16,837 nucleotides of DNA, taken from assembly GCA_005223375.1 (NCBI GenBank), contig RXOD01004963.1, forward strand, positions 1-16,837. The letters are read 5' to 3'. Shown in pieces: positions 1 through 9,470 of the stretch. Numbering within the stretch: the stretch's first letter is position 1; every line of letters begins with the position of its first letter. Position numbers and translations under genes: made by a program. The notes under the pieces were generated by a model. The model made no database searches. It had not been told where the DNA came from and saw only the letters and a list, made by a program, of their open reading frames with translations. Origin of the DNA: Amoebophrya sp. AT5.2. Its lineage: Eukaryota > Sar > Dinophyceae > Syndiniales > Amoebophryaceae.

Positions 1-3000
1 CGACAGCCACTCCTGGTACCACGCCCCAAGAAACGCAAACGCAAACGCCGTTTGGGCCGGGCTCCTTCGTCGTCCACACAACTCACGGTCACGCACACCT
101 CCAGCAGGCAGCACCGGCACAGCACCAGCCGCCCCTTACCCACGACCCTTTCGCGGGCTACTTCGCGCCTCAGGATGACAGCCAGCCGAACCGACCGCCC
201 GCCACAGCTCCGCACCCGAACAGCATGCTTGACGACCGGGTGCATCCCTTCGAAGAGTTCAACTCAGTGCTCGCAAACATGCGCGGTCGCGTCGACTCCG
301 TGTACGAGGAATCGAGTGCCCCGCCGATGTGGGCGGCCGCCCCACCTGTCGCCCCGTCGGGAGTATCGATTATCTACGGTCCGGGAGGGGCGGCTGGAGG
401 TGGTCCCCCGGCAGGCGGAGGAGAGCATCGCCCTGCTCTCGGGGTCGGGGCGACCGCAAGTGCCGGCGCGTACAGCTTCGGCTTCGGAATGCAGCACCAA
501 GCGCAGCAGGCCGGATTTCAGCATGGAGGGCCGGCTGCTCCGCAATACGAGTACAACCGCTTCAACAGCCGCCAGCAGCCGCTGCAGCAACCGTACCCGC
601 CGCCCCCGGAATTCGGGGGCCAGCCGACGCCCGGCGGCGCGTCGGGTAGGCTCCCATACGCGGCCTTTTCGAATGCTGCGGGGGGCAATATTCATCCCTA
701 CGCCCCGCACCAGCAGCAGCACCCAGCCGGCGCACGGCAGTTGAGCGACATCCACGAGGAGACGCCCGTGCAGATGCTGACTCCCGGCGTCGGGGTCGGG
801 CGCGGCAGCCCCAGCGTCGAACCTCAGGACTACCACGCGCAGGTTGATCGGAAGAGCACGCGGGAGTTGATTGTGGAGCAGGTGCGCGCCGAGCTGCAGG
901 AGCAGTTGCTTGGGAACCAGAAGGATTTTCTTCGCAAGATCCGTGACGAGCTCGACCAGAAGGTGTTTGAGAAGGAGAAGGCCATTCGGGATTCGGCGTC
1001 GAGCGGGGAGGAGCCCGAACAACTGGCAGACAGGGGGAACATGAAGACGAACAACGACAATTATGTGAGAAACGTCGCTGGATCTCCCCGGAGTGGATCA
1101 TCAGCAGCACCAGCCGGCGGGGCAGGACTGGGACCACCAGCAGTTGCAGTTTCTGGTGGTGCTGGCGATGGGGGCGGCGACGCTGGAGCGGATGGGCGGA
1201 AGCGCGCGCGGGTGCAGATGCTCGCAGAGTTGCTAGAAATGGACGTGGGCGACATTTGCCCCACCGAGTACGCGAACAAGGTGAAGGCGCTGGAAACGAT
1301 GATGAAGTCGATGGCGAACCGGCAGCGAACACTGCTGAACCAGATCCGCCATGTACAGGCAGCAGCGGGGACCACGGCCGGAGACTCCTCAGCCGGTGCT
1401 GCAAGAACTTCCGATGTTGGATCCTCCACCTCCTGCTCCGCCCGCGGCCCCGGGGGAGCTGCTGACGACGCAGTCGACCAGGGAAAGAACAGCGATCCAC
1501 CATCAAATGCAAACTCGGCACTGTCAGTGGAGCTGACGGAGGGCACCTCCGCGACGACAAGCAGAGTTGGGGGCGCCGTCCACCCACAAGCCACAGGCCG
1601 CGGCGTGCCCCCGCATCCCGCAGCTGGTAAGAACGGCAAACCTTCCATTTCGGAGCGCTTGGCGGTTCAGCGCAAGCAGCGCGCGATGAATAACGATGAA
1701 ATCAAGAAGCGAGTAGGTGTCAGCGGCCGCGCGACAGGTGCGATTGCGAAGACGTCTGCTCAAGCGGCGGGGGCGCGCAAATCCGTCTCCCTGCAGGACG
1801 GGCGATTTCGGTGGCTCAACGACGAGGCCCCGGCACGGTGGGGTGCGACCGAGGAAGGCAACGTCTTCTGGATGGCGCCTAGCACGGGTCGCGACTACTG
1901 GCGCTCGGTTTTTTGGCAGGACGACGGTGTGGGCAACGCCCGTCACGCGTTCACCCGTCAAAAGTGCGACGGTGAAGCGTACCTGATTGGGGTGAAGGGC
2001 GGCTTCACCGGCTACTGTTTGGACTACCTGCTCCGGGTCAACCGCACAGGCGGGATTGGAGGAGCTGATGGTGGAGAGCAGGGAGAGATGGCCGTTGGTA
2101 CAGCTTCTGCGTCCTCCCCCGAGGCAAAGACAGAAGACGGCCCGTGTCACGTGCAGATTCTGTGTCTCGACACGACCGTGGAACTGACCGCGGCGAAGGT
2201 GCGCTCTGGGCTGACGCCGCGCGGGCAGCCGCCGGCTTTCCTCGACACCAGAATCGCTTCAGGGAAGATTGCTGGAGTACTAGACTCGTCTTTGGACAAG
2301 GACATCAACAGCGGCGAATTATACGAGGATGAGGCGTTCTTATTGAAATCTGGATTGAACAAAGCTCCAGTGGTACCGAGCTACTTGCTGCATCGTGGCG
2401 AGAGTCTCTACGGTAGCGCCGCCGCGGCCGCGCCCTCTGCCTCTGGATTGTTGTCCTCGGGATCTGGTGCTCCTGTGGCGGGTGTTAGCCTTAACTCTGG
2501 AAGTGCAGCGTCGTTCCCGGAGCTGGATCAGGGGCTCTTTCTGAAAACTACCTCGGTATCGCACTCGCAGCGGCACCACAGTGCGATGGTGGGCGGGGGC
2601 GCCGCAGCACGGAACACACCAGGTCCGTTGACGGGCGCGACGAATAGTACTCAAGGTGCAGGTGCTGCCAGCACTCCTGGCAGCGCGCACCATCAGCATC
2701 AGCCTGCTCTTGAACGCATCGACAGCGCTGCGTCGGAGGCGTCGTCCGCGTCAAGCTCGAGTGCAGCGCTGCCGGGAGCCTCCGCGGCGGGCCCCCGCAC
2801 GGCTTCGATGTCGGTAGAGTCGCAAATTGGGGCGAAGGGTTCGGGCGCAAGGCTTTCGCGAAGCAAGTCTGGAAATCATCCGCGTGGCGGGCAGCTGGCT
2901 TCCACTGCCTCGGCTCCAGTCGCTGCTTGTTCCGCGTCAGCTCCTCTCGGGGGCGGTAGCGGCAACCACACTCCGTCCTCGTCCTCGCCGAGAGAACAAA

Positions 3001-4780
3001 CGCGAGCCGCAGCGGTAACGCGGTCTACGTCCGCGGCGACGGATCAGCAGCAAGTTCCGAGTTTTCCGTTGCGTTCTCGCACAATATCCGTTCCACTCCA
3101 GGCCGACAATGGCGGCGTTGAAACGGGGAAAAGCAACGTGCTGTCATGCGCTCCGAGCAGCGTCTCAGGCACAACAGTCCCCCCCGGTATGACGATTCCT
3201 ACTAGTGCACCAGGACCAGCAGCACCAGCATCCGTTTCCTTCGCGGACGTGCCTGAATACAAGGAACAGCAGGCCTCGTCCTCGTCCACTGAGGAGCTCC
3301 TTCCACCCGCCGTTGTCCAGCATCTGCCGCGCAGCGCCTCCAAGGGTGGACTGAAGTCGGGGCTTAATGTGATCGCGGATGCGGCGTCGATGATGCTAAA
3401 GCCTACCTGTACCTCCACCACCGCGTCGTCAATGGCGAACAACTCAGCGGCTGCCGCGGTGCCGCCGGGCCTGGACGAGGCAGTAGTGGAATCGAATAGG
3501 AATACGATTACGTCGAACCAGCTGTCCCACCAATCCCAATTGGTAGTACTACCCAGCAGCGCACTGTCGGAAAGGACCGCGTCGCGGATGGGGGCGGTGT
3601 GGTCGAAAAGCGAAGACGCAGCTGCGACCCAGCCGCCGGGCTCGGTGGGAGCCGGCAGCGGAGGAAAAGGTAGCGGCGCGGGAATCGTTGTGCCGAGAAG
3701 CTACCTGCACTCGCCGCCGGCGTCCTCTTCATCAACCATCTACTGGAACAATCTCGAGTCGACAACAGTTCAGGCCGGAACCGGCACGTCGACGTCGTCG
3801 CCGCGACCACTCGGCAGGAGGTTCCGCGAAAATGATCAGGCAGGACTGCTGGTGTACATCTCGCAAACTGCCTGGCTCTCGGTACTTTACCTATATAATT
3901 ATAATAACTTTTTCTCCTAGTACAACCTTCTTCTAGGCATAGGCTTAACCTAACCCTTACGCTTAGGGTCTTGAACTCGATCCCGGTCTCACTCTGATTG
4001 TCCTTGAGAGAGAAAATACAACTTTTAGATCATTGATAGATCAGTACCAGAAAGATCAGCATGAACACGAAAATAGTTCATCGTTCTGCAAATGCACTAG
4101 CTGTACCTGAAGCTATGTTTTCACAACTTCGACTTCCACTTCAGGTCGCTCTTGTGATGGGAAAGAACGACGAGCCTGCTCACATTTCCGTGGTGTCTTG
4201 CAACAGTGGGGCTTGTGACTTTTCGCGTCACGATTACGATCTCGCTGTGTACCGTCCGCGAGCGAAGGGGACCCAGCTGCATCATCAGCCTCAGCAAGTT
4301 GGGCAGCAGAACCAACCGCGGCTGGGGAGCGGCGCCAGCGGTGGCGGCGGTTGGGCGCCCGCAACTCCAGCTGCCAGCAAAAACATCACATGCTCGACTT
4401 CCAGCGTAGGATCTGCGTATAATATTAACGCGCCAAGGCCAATAAGTAGCACTACTACTACAGCATCTTCATCTTCTAATATTCCGAATCCGCCCGGACT
4501 CCTGTCGCACGCGGTGACGTTCCGGGTGGAAAAGCGGGGTACTGAGTTCCTGGTGAAGGCGTTCGACTACCGGGAGTGGCAGTGGGTTGGGTTGCGGTTC
4601 TGCCACCTGTACCCGGAAGTGTTGCGGGTAGTTGGGGAGCAGGAGGAGGACGAAGCCAAGTTCGGGGTGTTCGCCACCACGCCGGACCGCTACGAGGAAG
4701 AGCACTCCCTGCCCGGGCCCGACGGGGTCCCCTGCGAAATGGTCGCCAGATTCCACAATTTCGCACTGGATTGGAGTTAG
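1..4780 (+). CDS. DUF1349 (Ree1-like, concanavalin A-like) protein, 5'-partial, two exons
   Basis: The coding path is join(<1..3881, 4145..4780). The frame is open from position 3 with no stop, so the true start lies left of the window; the ATG at 225 is only the first Met here. About 1,500 residues are visible. The N-terminal third is Pro/Gln/Gly/Ala-rich, with two charged helical, probably coiled-coil stretches (about 843-1010 and 1200-1360). The DUF1349 domain starts at about 1797 with FRWLNDEAP and continues through RDYWRSVFW to GEAYLIGVKGGFTGY (end 2015). A Ser/Ala-rich insertion follows, and the domain resumes with NDQAGLLVYISQTAWLS at exon 1's end. Exon 2 continues with VALVMGKNDEPAHISVV and CDFS, then after a second insertion TFRVEKRG, CHLYP, KFGVFATTPDR and ARFHNFALDW. 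The order of W, DxWR, DQAGL, WL, SVV, DxS and R-G-P/F blocks is that of DUF1349, a beta-sandwich family of unknown biochemistry that includes yeast Ree1. No signal peptide or membrane segment is visible in the part present. The domain call is from motif recall. Cellular role is unknown. Confidence 0.8.
2016..3830 (+). other. Coding insertion of ~605 residues inside the DUF1349 domain
   Basis: Between FTGY (end 2015) and NDQAG (from 3831) the frame stays open for 605 codons where the family normally has only a short turn. The first ~130 residues are of mixed composition and could fold (CHVQILCLDTTVELTAAKV, then DEAFLLKSGLNKAPVVPSYL). The rest is Ser/Ala/Gly/Thr-rich low complexity with Ser runs, His-Gln patches and scattered Pro. 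Base composition stays coding-like and GC-rich, unlike the real intron, so I read it as translated. A stop-free retained intron is the alternative. Confidence 0.6.
3882..4144 (+). other. Spliceosomal GT-AG intron, phase 0, 263 nt
   Basis: The donor is TCG|GTACTT at 3882 and the acceptor is CTTCCACTTCAG| ending at 4144, after a pyrimidine-rich tract. Both sit on codon boundaries. The stretch is AT-richer than both flanks and has stops in both relevant frames (for example TAG at 3918). Removing it joins AWLS to VALVMGKNDEP, which restores the continuous DUF1349 core, so the junction is supported by the protein family as well as by the splice signals. The hexamer AGATCA occurs three times near 4026-4060 inside it. 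I see no terminal repeats that would mark it as a recently inserted introner. Confidence 0.78.
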
Positions 4781-5768
4781 CGAAGCCGCTTTATTAAAGA
4801 TAGTACTTTCGTATTAGCTATAGGTAGCAGCTTAGTTGTGTAGAGCAGGGGATGTATTTTGTGAACTTGTCGTGCACGACGAAGATTGATTGCACGGACG
4901 ACTTCCAAGCGGAGAACGCATTGACTTGTACCTGAGGAATGGACTACCTTGAAGACGAACAGGAATAAACGAATCAAGCACCGCTTCAAGAAGCGGTCGA
5001 TCGACCGGCTCAGCGCGGCCGGGAGTCATCGTATGCGTGTGCTACTGCGCAAGAATCTGCTATTGCTGGTGAAAGGCTCCAGGTTCAGAGAGAGTGATAC
5101 TGTTACTCATACAAAACCAGCGCTGTAGTACCTTATGACTCATCTACTTCGGTCCAATTGTCGTGAAGGTCTGAGGTGCCCCTCTATCGGTCTCTGTCTA
5201 CTTGGTTTGAGACAGCCTGGAGTGGTGGATATTTCTGTGGTGACTCGGGACGCCAGAAGACGAATCTATCCGAGGACGAGAAGCCTGACAATAAATGAGG
5301 CCTCGGCTCATCGTCCTCATCTGTGTTGATTCGATGGTGATGGGCGCGATGCAGTCAAAGTCATTCTTCGCCTCATCCATGTGGAGACCCTACTTCATAT
5401 ATGCGTCGAAAACAGCAGTCTGTGCGGAAGACGTTTTTGAGGTTTGTTTCCGATGAACATGTGCGAGCACATCACCACAGGTCGCTCGATCCATCATATA
5501 TAATACCTCGATTGTTATGTTGGTTTGGTACCGGCAGCCCCGGCCCCCATCGAAGTCTGGGAGTTGCCGATTATTACGAGCAGGACTTCTACCTCTAGAA
5601 GCCTACGCCTAGCTACATCAATCCTACCGCTACGTACTGTACTTCTACTCACTCTGAACGTTAGAGTCATACGTCAATTTCATGAATTGATCATTGGCAT
5701 TGAGATTGTGATTGCGCAGCAATCAACTTAAGCCGGAGCAAAGTTTAAGCTCCGACGTGCTTGGCATC
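4781..5768. other. Intergenic region between the DUF1349 gene and the esterase gene
   Basis: There is no ORF with an ATG and convincing composition here. The left part should hold the 3' UTR of the upstream gene and the right part the 5' leader of the esterase gene. It contains a perfect 7-bp hairpin running into a 12-bp palindrome (4980-5006), small hairpins near 5459-5472 and 5586-5601, and an AT-rich TATATAAT at 5497-5504. I see no tRNA, rRNA or known snRNA. Confidence 0.6.
4980..5006. repeat. Hairpin plus overlapping 12-bp palindrome
   Basis: ACCGCTT (4980-4986), loop CAAG, and AAGCGGT (4991-4997) form a perfect 7-bp stem. Its 3' arm runs into GGTCGATCGACC (4995-5006), which equals its own reverse complement. 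The site lies about 200 nt after the stop of the DUF1349 gene. A 7-bp stem alone is expected by chance a few times in a window this size; the adjoining palindrome makes it slightly more notable. No function can be assigned. Confidence 0.5.
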
Positions 5769-7646
5769 ATGCAGCAGCGCGGCGTCTTCGCAACGTTGTC
5801 GACGGCACTTGGGCGGCTTGCGGCTCTGCAAGTATTTAGTGAAACTGGGCCGTTTATGATCTTTCTGCTTCCCCCCGTGGTCGCACAGGACAAGGACAGC
5901 ACGAAATCGGCGAGCGGTTGGACGAAGGACTCTTCTTCCGGCACCACTGGCACGAAGGATTCCGCCTCAGGGTACAGCAACTGGTCCCTGGATGCGAACG
6001 GCAATTGGGTGGATTCCGCATCAGGCCAGGTTTGGTGCACAGACACCAGCGGTGCATGGATCTCCACGGGTTGTCCCATCGGTAGTGGAGCAACGTCTGC
6101 TGAAAAAGCGGACGCCAAGGCCGCAATAAAGGAGGACTCGAAAGCCTCGTCGTCTGCTTCAACTACAGGTGGGGCTCAAGCGAAAGACGACTCGAAGACA
6201 GGCGGCGTCGCGGCACCCACCAGTCCGGCGACGCCAACGCCAACCCCTAGTACTTCTTCGCCGAGTCCTACACAGTCAACTTCTGGCAGCCCAACTCCGA
6301 TGCCGGCGCCTGCAGCGGATGCCAGAGCAAGACCTGCACCGGACGCTGTCTGCAACGACGCTACTGCGCTCGCGTCGTTCCCGGCCGTGCGGCGGTGTAT
6401 AACTCACCAAGGGAGACCGCGTTGCTGGTACACCTACGATCCCGGAAGAGCAGCTTCAGCGTCCTCAGCTGGTGGCGGTGGAAACCTGCCCGCACTGGTC
6501 CTCGACCTGCACGGGTTCGGGGACTGCGCCAGTTCTCACGCGCGCATGTCGGGGTGGAAGGCGGAAGCGGACCGCAAGGCAGCGCAGCGGGGGGAGCGTA
6601 ACCTGATGGTGGTGTATCCCCAGGCGGCGGCGGTGGACGGCTACCCCACCTGGGCGGCCGACGGCACCAGCGGGGCAGTCCCCGGGTCCTCGTACTCGAA
6701 AACCGCGCACATCGACGACCTGGGGTTTCTCCGGAAGCTGCTGAACGTGGTAAAGGGGCCCTCCACCAGCACGGCGTCCTCCGCCGGCGGAGCGACGAGC
6801 AGCGGGACGAGTGTGGGCGGGGGCAGCAGCTTCGACCCGGGACGGATTTACGTGGCGGGCTACAGCAACGGGTGCATGATGGCGCAGCGGTTCGCGCTGG
6901 AGACAAGCGCTCTGGTAGCGGCGGTGGGGTGCGCGTCGGCCAACCTGCTGAACCCCCCAGAGACGCGCCCGTGGTACTTCACGAACCCGGTGGCTTTCCT
7001 CCAGGTCCACGGGAATGCAGACCGCGTGGGGGCCACGCCGTTTGATGTGGGGAATGCGAGGCGCTGGGCGCTGTACAATGGCTGCGACGTGGAGTCGGGC
7101 CCGACCGTGGTCGCCAGGAGCGCAGGACGGCTGTCGTACAAAGTACACACCTGGGGAGACTGCGACTTTCAACATCGCGTCCTCGGGCAGGGGAGGGGGC
7201 GAAACAGGAAGAGAGGGCTGAGCAGCAGAAGTTTTGCGGGCGGTCGTCGTGCAACAAGTTCAACTTCAAGTACGAATGGCGGTGGCAACGTGGAGGTGCG
7301 GCTGATCGAACTGGAGGGCGTGGGGCATGACACGTACAACCTGCCGGGAGGACTTGACACCACCCAGCTGATTTCCGGCTTTGTGCAGCAGTACGAAAGG
7401 CCGGGAGTGAGCGCAAACGCAATCACCACCTCGGCGCTGCAATCGTCGGAAAGCAGAACGTCGAGCTCTTACGGTCCTCGAGCAAGTGGCGAAATGAACT
7501 CCTCTGCGTCGTGCGGAAGGCGCGGAAGCTGTCGAGGTGGGTGGCGAAGTAGCAGTAGTTTCGCATCAAGTCCAAGTGGCGCTGGTGCCGGATACATTTT
7601 CTTCATGCTTGTAGTCACTGGTGCAACGGCCTGCGCCTTGTATTAA
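5769..7646 (+). CDS. Secreted, probably GPI-anchored PHB-depolymerase/LpqC-type esterase
   Basis: 625 residues from the first ATG at 5769; the frame is open upstream to a TTG at 5712, but a eukaryotic start should be ATG. The predicted role is extracellular ester hydrolysis. The alpha/beta-hydrolase core spans residues ~243-540: oxyanion strand LVLDLHGFGDC (243-253), nucleophile elbow GYSNG with Ser366 followed by CMMAQRFALE, Asp418 in QVHGNAD, and His520 in GVGHDTY. The GYSNG-x-MMA-x-RFA pattern is typical of Esterase_PHB/COG3509 proteins. Residues 1-36 form a leader with hydrophobic FMIFLLPPVVAQ; the n-region is long, so a later Met (5856) is possible. Residues ~70-103 hold a Trp/Cys motif (NWSLDANGNWVD, VWCTDTSGAWISTGC), and ~148-195 a Pro/Thr/Ser linker probably carrying O-glycans. 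The last ~20 residues are hydrophobic after a small-residue stretch, as in a GPI signal. Ser/Gly-rich loops interrupt the core near 335-350 and 475-510. The substrate cannot be read; polyester, feruloyl or acetyl esters are all possible. Intronless. Confidence 0.82.
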   Translation: MQQRGVFATLSTALGRLAALQVFSETGPFMIFLLPPVVAQDKDSTKSASGWTKDSSSGTTGTKDSASGYSNWSLDANGNWVDSASGQVWCTDTSGAWISTGCPIGSGATSAEKADAKAAIKEDSKASSSASTTGGAQAKDDSKTGGVAAPTSPATPTPTPSTSSPSPTQSTSGSPTPMPAPAADARARPAPDAVCNDATALASFPAVRRCITHQGRPRCWYTYDPGRAASASSAGGGGNLPALVLDLHGFGDCASSHARMSGWKAEADRKAAQRGERNLMVVYPQAAAVDGYPTWAADGTSGAVPGSSYSKTAHIDDLGFLRKLLNVVKGPSTSTASSAGGATSSGTSVGGGSSFDPGRIYVAGYSNGCMMAQRFALETSALVAAVGCASANLLNPPETRPWYFTNPVAFLQVHGNADRVGATPFDVGNARRWALYNGCDVESGPTVVARSAGRLSYKVHTWGDCDFQHRVLGQGRGRNRKRGLSSRSFAGGRRATSSTSSTNGGGNVEVRLIELEGVGHDTYNLPGGLDTTQLISGFVQQYERPGVSANAITTSALQSSESRTSSSYGPRASGEMNSSASCGRRGSCRGGWRSSSSFASSPSGAGAGYIFFMLVVTGATACALY

Positions 7647-7896
7647 GAAAGTTGACCAACAAGTTTTCCATTGATGTGCTTTTTTCGCCATAGCTCGCTC
7701 GACACGGCTGATGGTGGTCTTTTATTTTTATAACAAATCGTCCTATGGCTATGTTGCAGTGTCGAATGCAATGCAGTAGCAGTACTAGATTCAATTTGCT
7801 TCGGCTTCCTTCTCCTTGGTCGAGGAATACGAATGAAATGTGTAGTATAAGTATATATGGGCGGGGAGGTTGAGGTTGTACAGGTACACCCTGGGA

Positions 7897-7922
7897 CCCA
7901 CCCACCCCCCCGGGTGGGTGGG
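7897..7922. repeat. Perfect 11-bp-arm C/G palindrome with G-quadruplex motif
   Basis: The arms CCCACCCACCC (7897-7907) and GGGTGGGTGGG (7912-7922) are exact reverse complements around a CCCC loop. Read on the minus strand, 7897-7911 gives four G-tracts with single-base loops, a canonical G-quadruplex pattern; the plus strand has three GGG tracts. By a rough count an 11-bp perfect stem with a short loop is expected about 0.02 times in a window of this length. Outside it, GGGA and AACCC could extend the stem with a small internal loop. It lies 250 bp after the esterase stop and could affect transcription ending, replication or chromatin. Confidence 0.85.
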
Positions 7923-8198
7923 AACCCGCCACCCGCCGGCAGCCAAACCGCTTTCCGAAGTACCTTCGGCACGACGGCGTGCGCGCGTTCTTGCGGTTGC
8001 GCAAATCTCATCAATTATTGTTTTGACAATACATTTCATTTATTTTCATTCTCCTCCTGGCATGAAGATGAAGATCAGCGGCCTCACCTGCAGACTGGAC
8101 TCAGTCATGATTGACGGGAGAACTAAAAAACGTCGTCGGTCTCGGTGGACGTGGCCAAAATCCAAAAAAAAAGAATCTACCAAAGTTCTGCTTCACCA

Positions 8199-8253
8199 GG
8201 AAGAGCAGTGCGTCTGCGTCGATACAGATACACGCTCACGCGCGCGAGGATTC
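8199..8253 (+). repeat. Dispersed repeat, copy 1
   Basis: A 25-nt core (8229-8253) matches 15960-15984 at 24 of 25 positions in the same orientation; it reads TACACGCTCAC, one variable base, then CGCGCGAGGATTC. Upstream in both copies lies GGAA(A)GAGCAG (8199-8208 here), separated from the core by a spacer of different length. A chance 25-nt match with one mismatch is very unlikely in 17 kb. No ORF of its own is visible; it may be a remnant of a short interspersed element. Confidence 0.65.
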
Positions 8254-8771
8254 GTTTCCGCTTTTATTCACCTCGCGTCCTCCTCAAAATATCAATATTG
8301 TGAGTCCGTTTTCTTGGATCCATTTCATCTTGATCTTCCATCAACTCACTTTTGCTGATTCATTTGGTGATCAATCATCAGATCTCTCTGGGAAAATAAG
8401 AATTTACTTGAACAACTGCACTTTATTACCCTCAAGTCAATGTCAACACCAGCCACGCCAAAGATGAACAACAGCAAGCTCCACACTTCTAGTCATCTTG
8501 TGTGCGATCTATCATCGGGATCGCGATGCTCAAGCTCTTCTTTCACGCGCACGCGGTGATCTTAATCTTATGTCTGCTTTATCTGTACATAGATCGATCA
8601 CAAATCATCTACTTCGTTCTTGTACGAAAGAAGAAGAAAATCAATCTCATCTAAAACAATAATCTGCAGGAGCAGGGGCTGGTGAGGCGAACCAAACCTG
8701 CTTGCATCGAGACACTCTCGTTGCATGAGATTCATTCTACAGGACCACCACCACGAGTACTATCAGATTAA

Positions 8772-8859
8772 ACCCGCCACGGGTGTCGTGAATCTACCTC
8801 CTACTACTGACTGAAGTAGTTCACCTTTTTCGACAGAAGCCTACTTCTGCACTTTCTTA
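8772..8859. repeat. Three adjacent small hairpins
   Basis: The stems are ACCCG/CGGGT (8772-8784), ACTACT/AGTAGT (8813-8830) and CAGAAG/CTTCTG (8844-8859), with loops of 3, 6 and 4 nt. Each alone is within chance expectation; three within 88 nt is mildly enriched. This could be a small structured RNA or nothing. No box C/D, H/ACA or snRNA signature is evident. Confidence 0.3.
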
Positions 8860-9448
8860 GACTCACTCCATACTACGCCGGAGCTCGATTTCTATAGCTA
8901 TTGCTTCTAGCAAACACGACCAGACCCAGAGGCACAGGCCATTCTGATACCCAAACGCACCCTATACCTTACTTATACTTTCTTTTACGTTAAAAGTAAT
9001 CATCTGGGGCGCTCGGCACCCTAGTGTGTGGCAATTCACAACGAACAAGGTGAGCAGCTGCCGGAACCAGATCAGACAGACATATATAAAAAAGTCTGAG
9101 AAAAATAAAAGGCTTATATCAACGATCATGTGGCTGGGTACTAACCCTTCCGTGTATACGATGAACATAAAGTAGGCAGTATAATATTGGCGTAGCGCTA
9201 GGAGCGATTCAGCTTCGTCACGTCTGAGGAAGGACTCTCCAAACAAGACCCCGTACTAAGGACTATACAAGTACAACTATACAATAACGAGTACGGCGAT
9301 CATCGACGATCGTCCTCGTCGGTCAATCATAACAACTGGGTTCTTCTCGTTGGACGCACTGAACGACCTGGCATTTTCGCGTTTTCGATGTCCATGCTGA
9401 TGTCCACATCGCGACTTCTTAGATAAAAAATCTGGTATGGAAATCAAT

Positions 9449-9470
9449 TTGTACCTGTACGTAGGTACAA
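9449..9470. promoter_or_regulatory. 22-nt palindrome upstream of the large gene, candidate binding site
   Basis: TTGTACCT (9449-9456) and AGGTACAA (9463-9470) are perfect 8-bp inverted arms around GTACGT. It lies 214 nt upstream of the ATG at 9684, in AT-rich DNA where the leader or promoter should be. Inverted arms with a 6-bp spacer suit a dimeric DNA-binding protein or an RNA hairpin. About one such stem is expected by chance in the window, so position is the main argument. Confidence 0.3.

Noticed and set aside
562..1587. 341-residue minus-strand frame antisense to the DUF1349 gene
   Set aside because: It is Arg/Ser/Pro-rich, typical of the complement of GC-rich coding DNA, and shows no family motif.
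3940..3969. Telomere-like CCTAACCCTTA and TTAGGG in the intron
   Set aside because: No true tandem array; isolated hexamer-like matches are expected by chance.
5497..5504. TATATAAT as a TATA box for the esterase gene
   Set aside because: Similar AT strings recur (for example near 7853 and 9083), and no start site can be tied to it.
5712..5768. Esterase start at 5712
   Set aside because: The codon is TTG. In a eukaryote the first in-frame ATG, at 5769, is the better start.
8111..8467. 118-codon plus-strand frame
   Set aside because: It starts at TTG, has mixed AT-rich composition and no domain.
8962..9246. 94-residue hydrophobic minus-strand frame
   Set aside because: It starts at TTG, lies in AT-rich DNA and has no recognisable motif.
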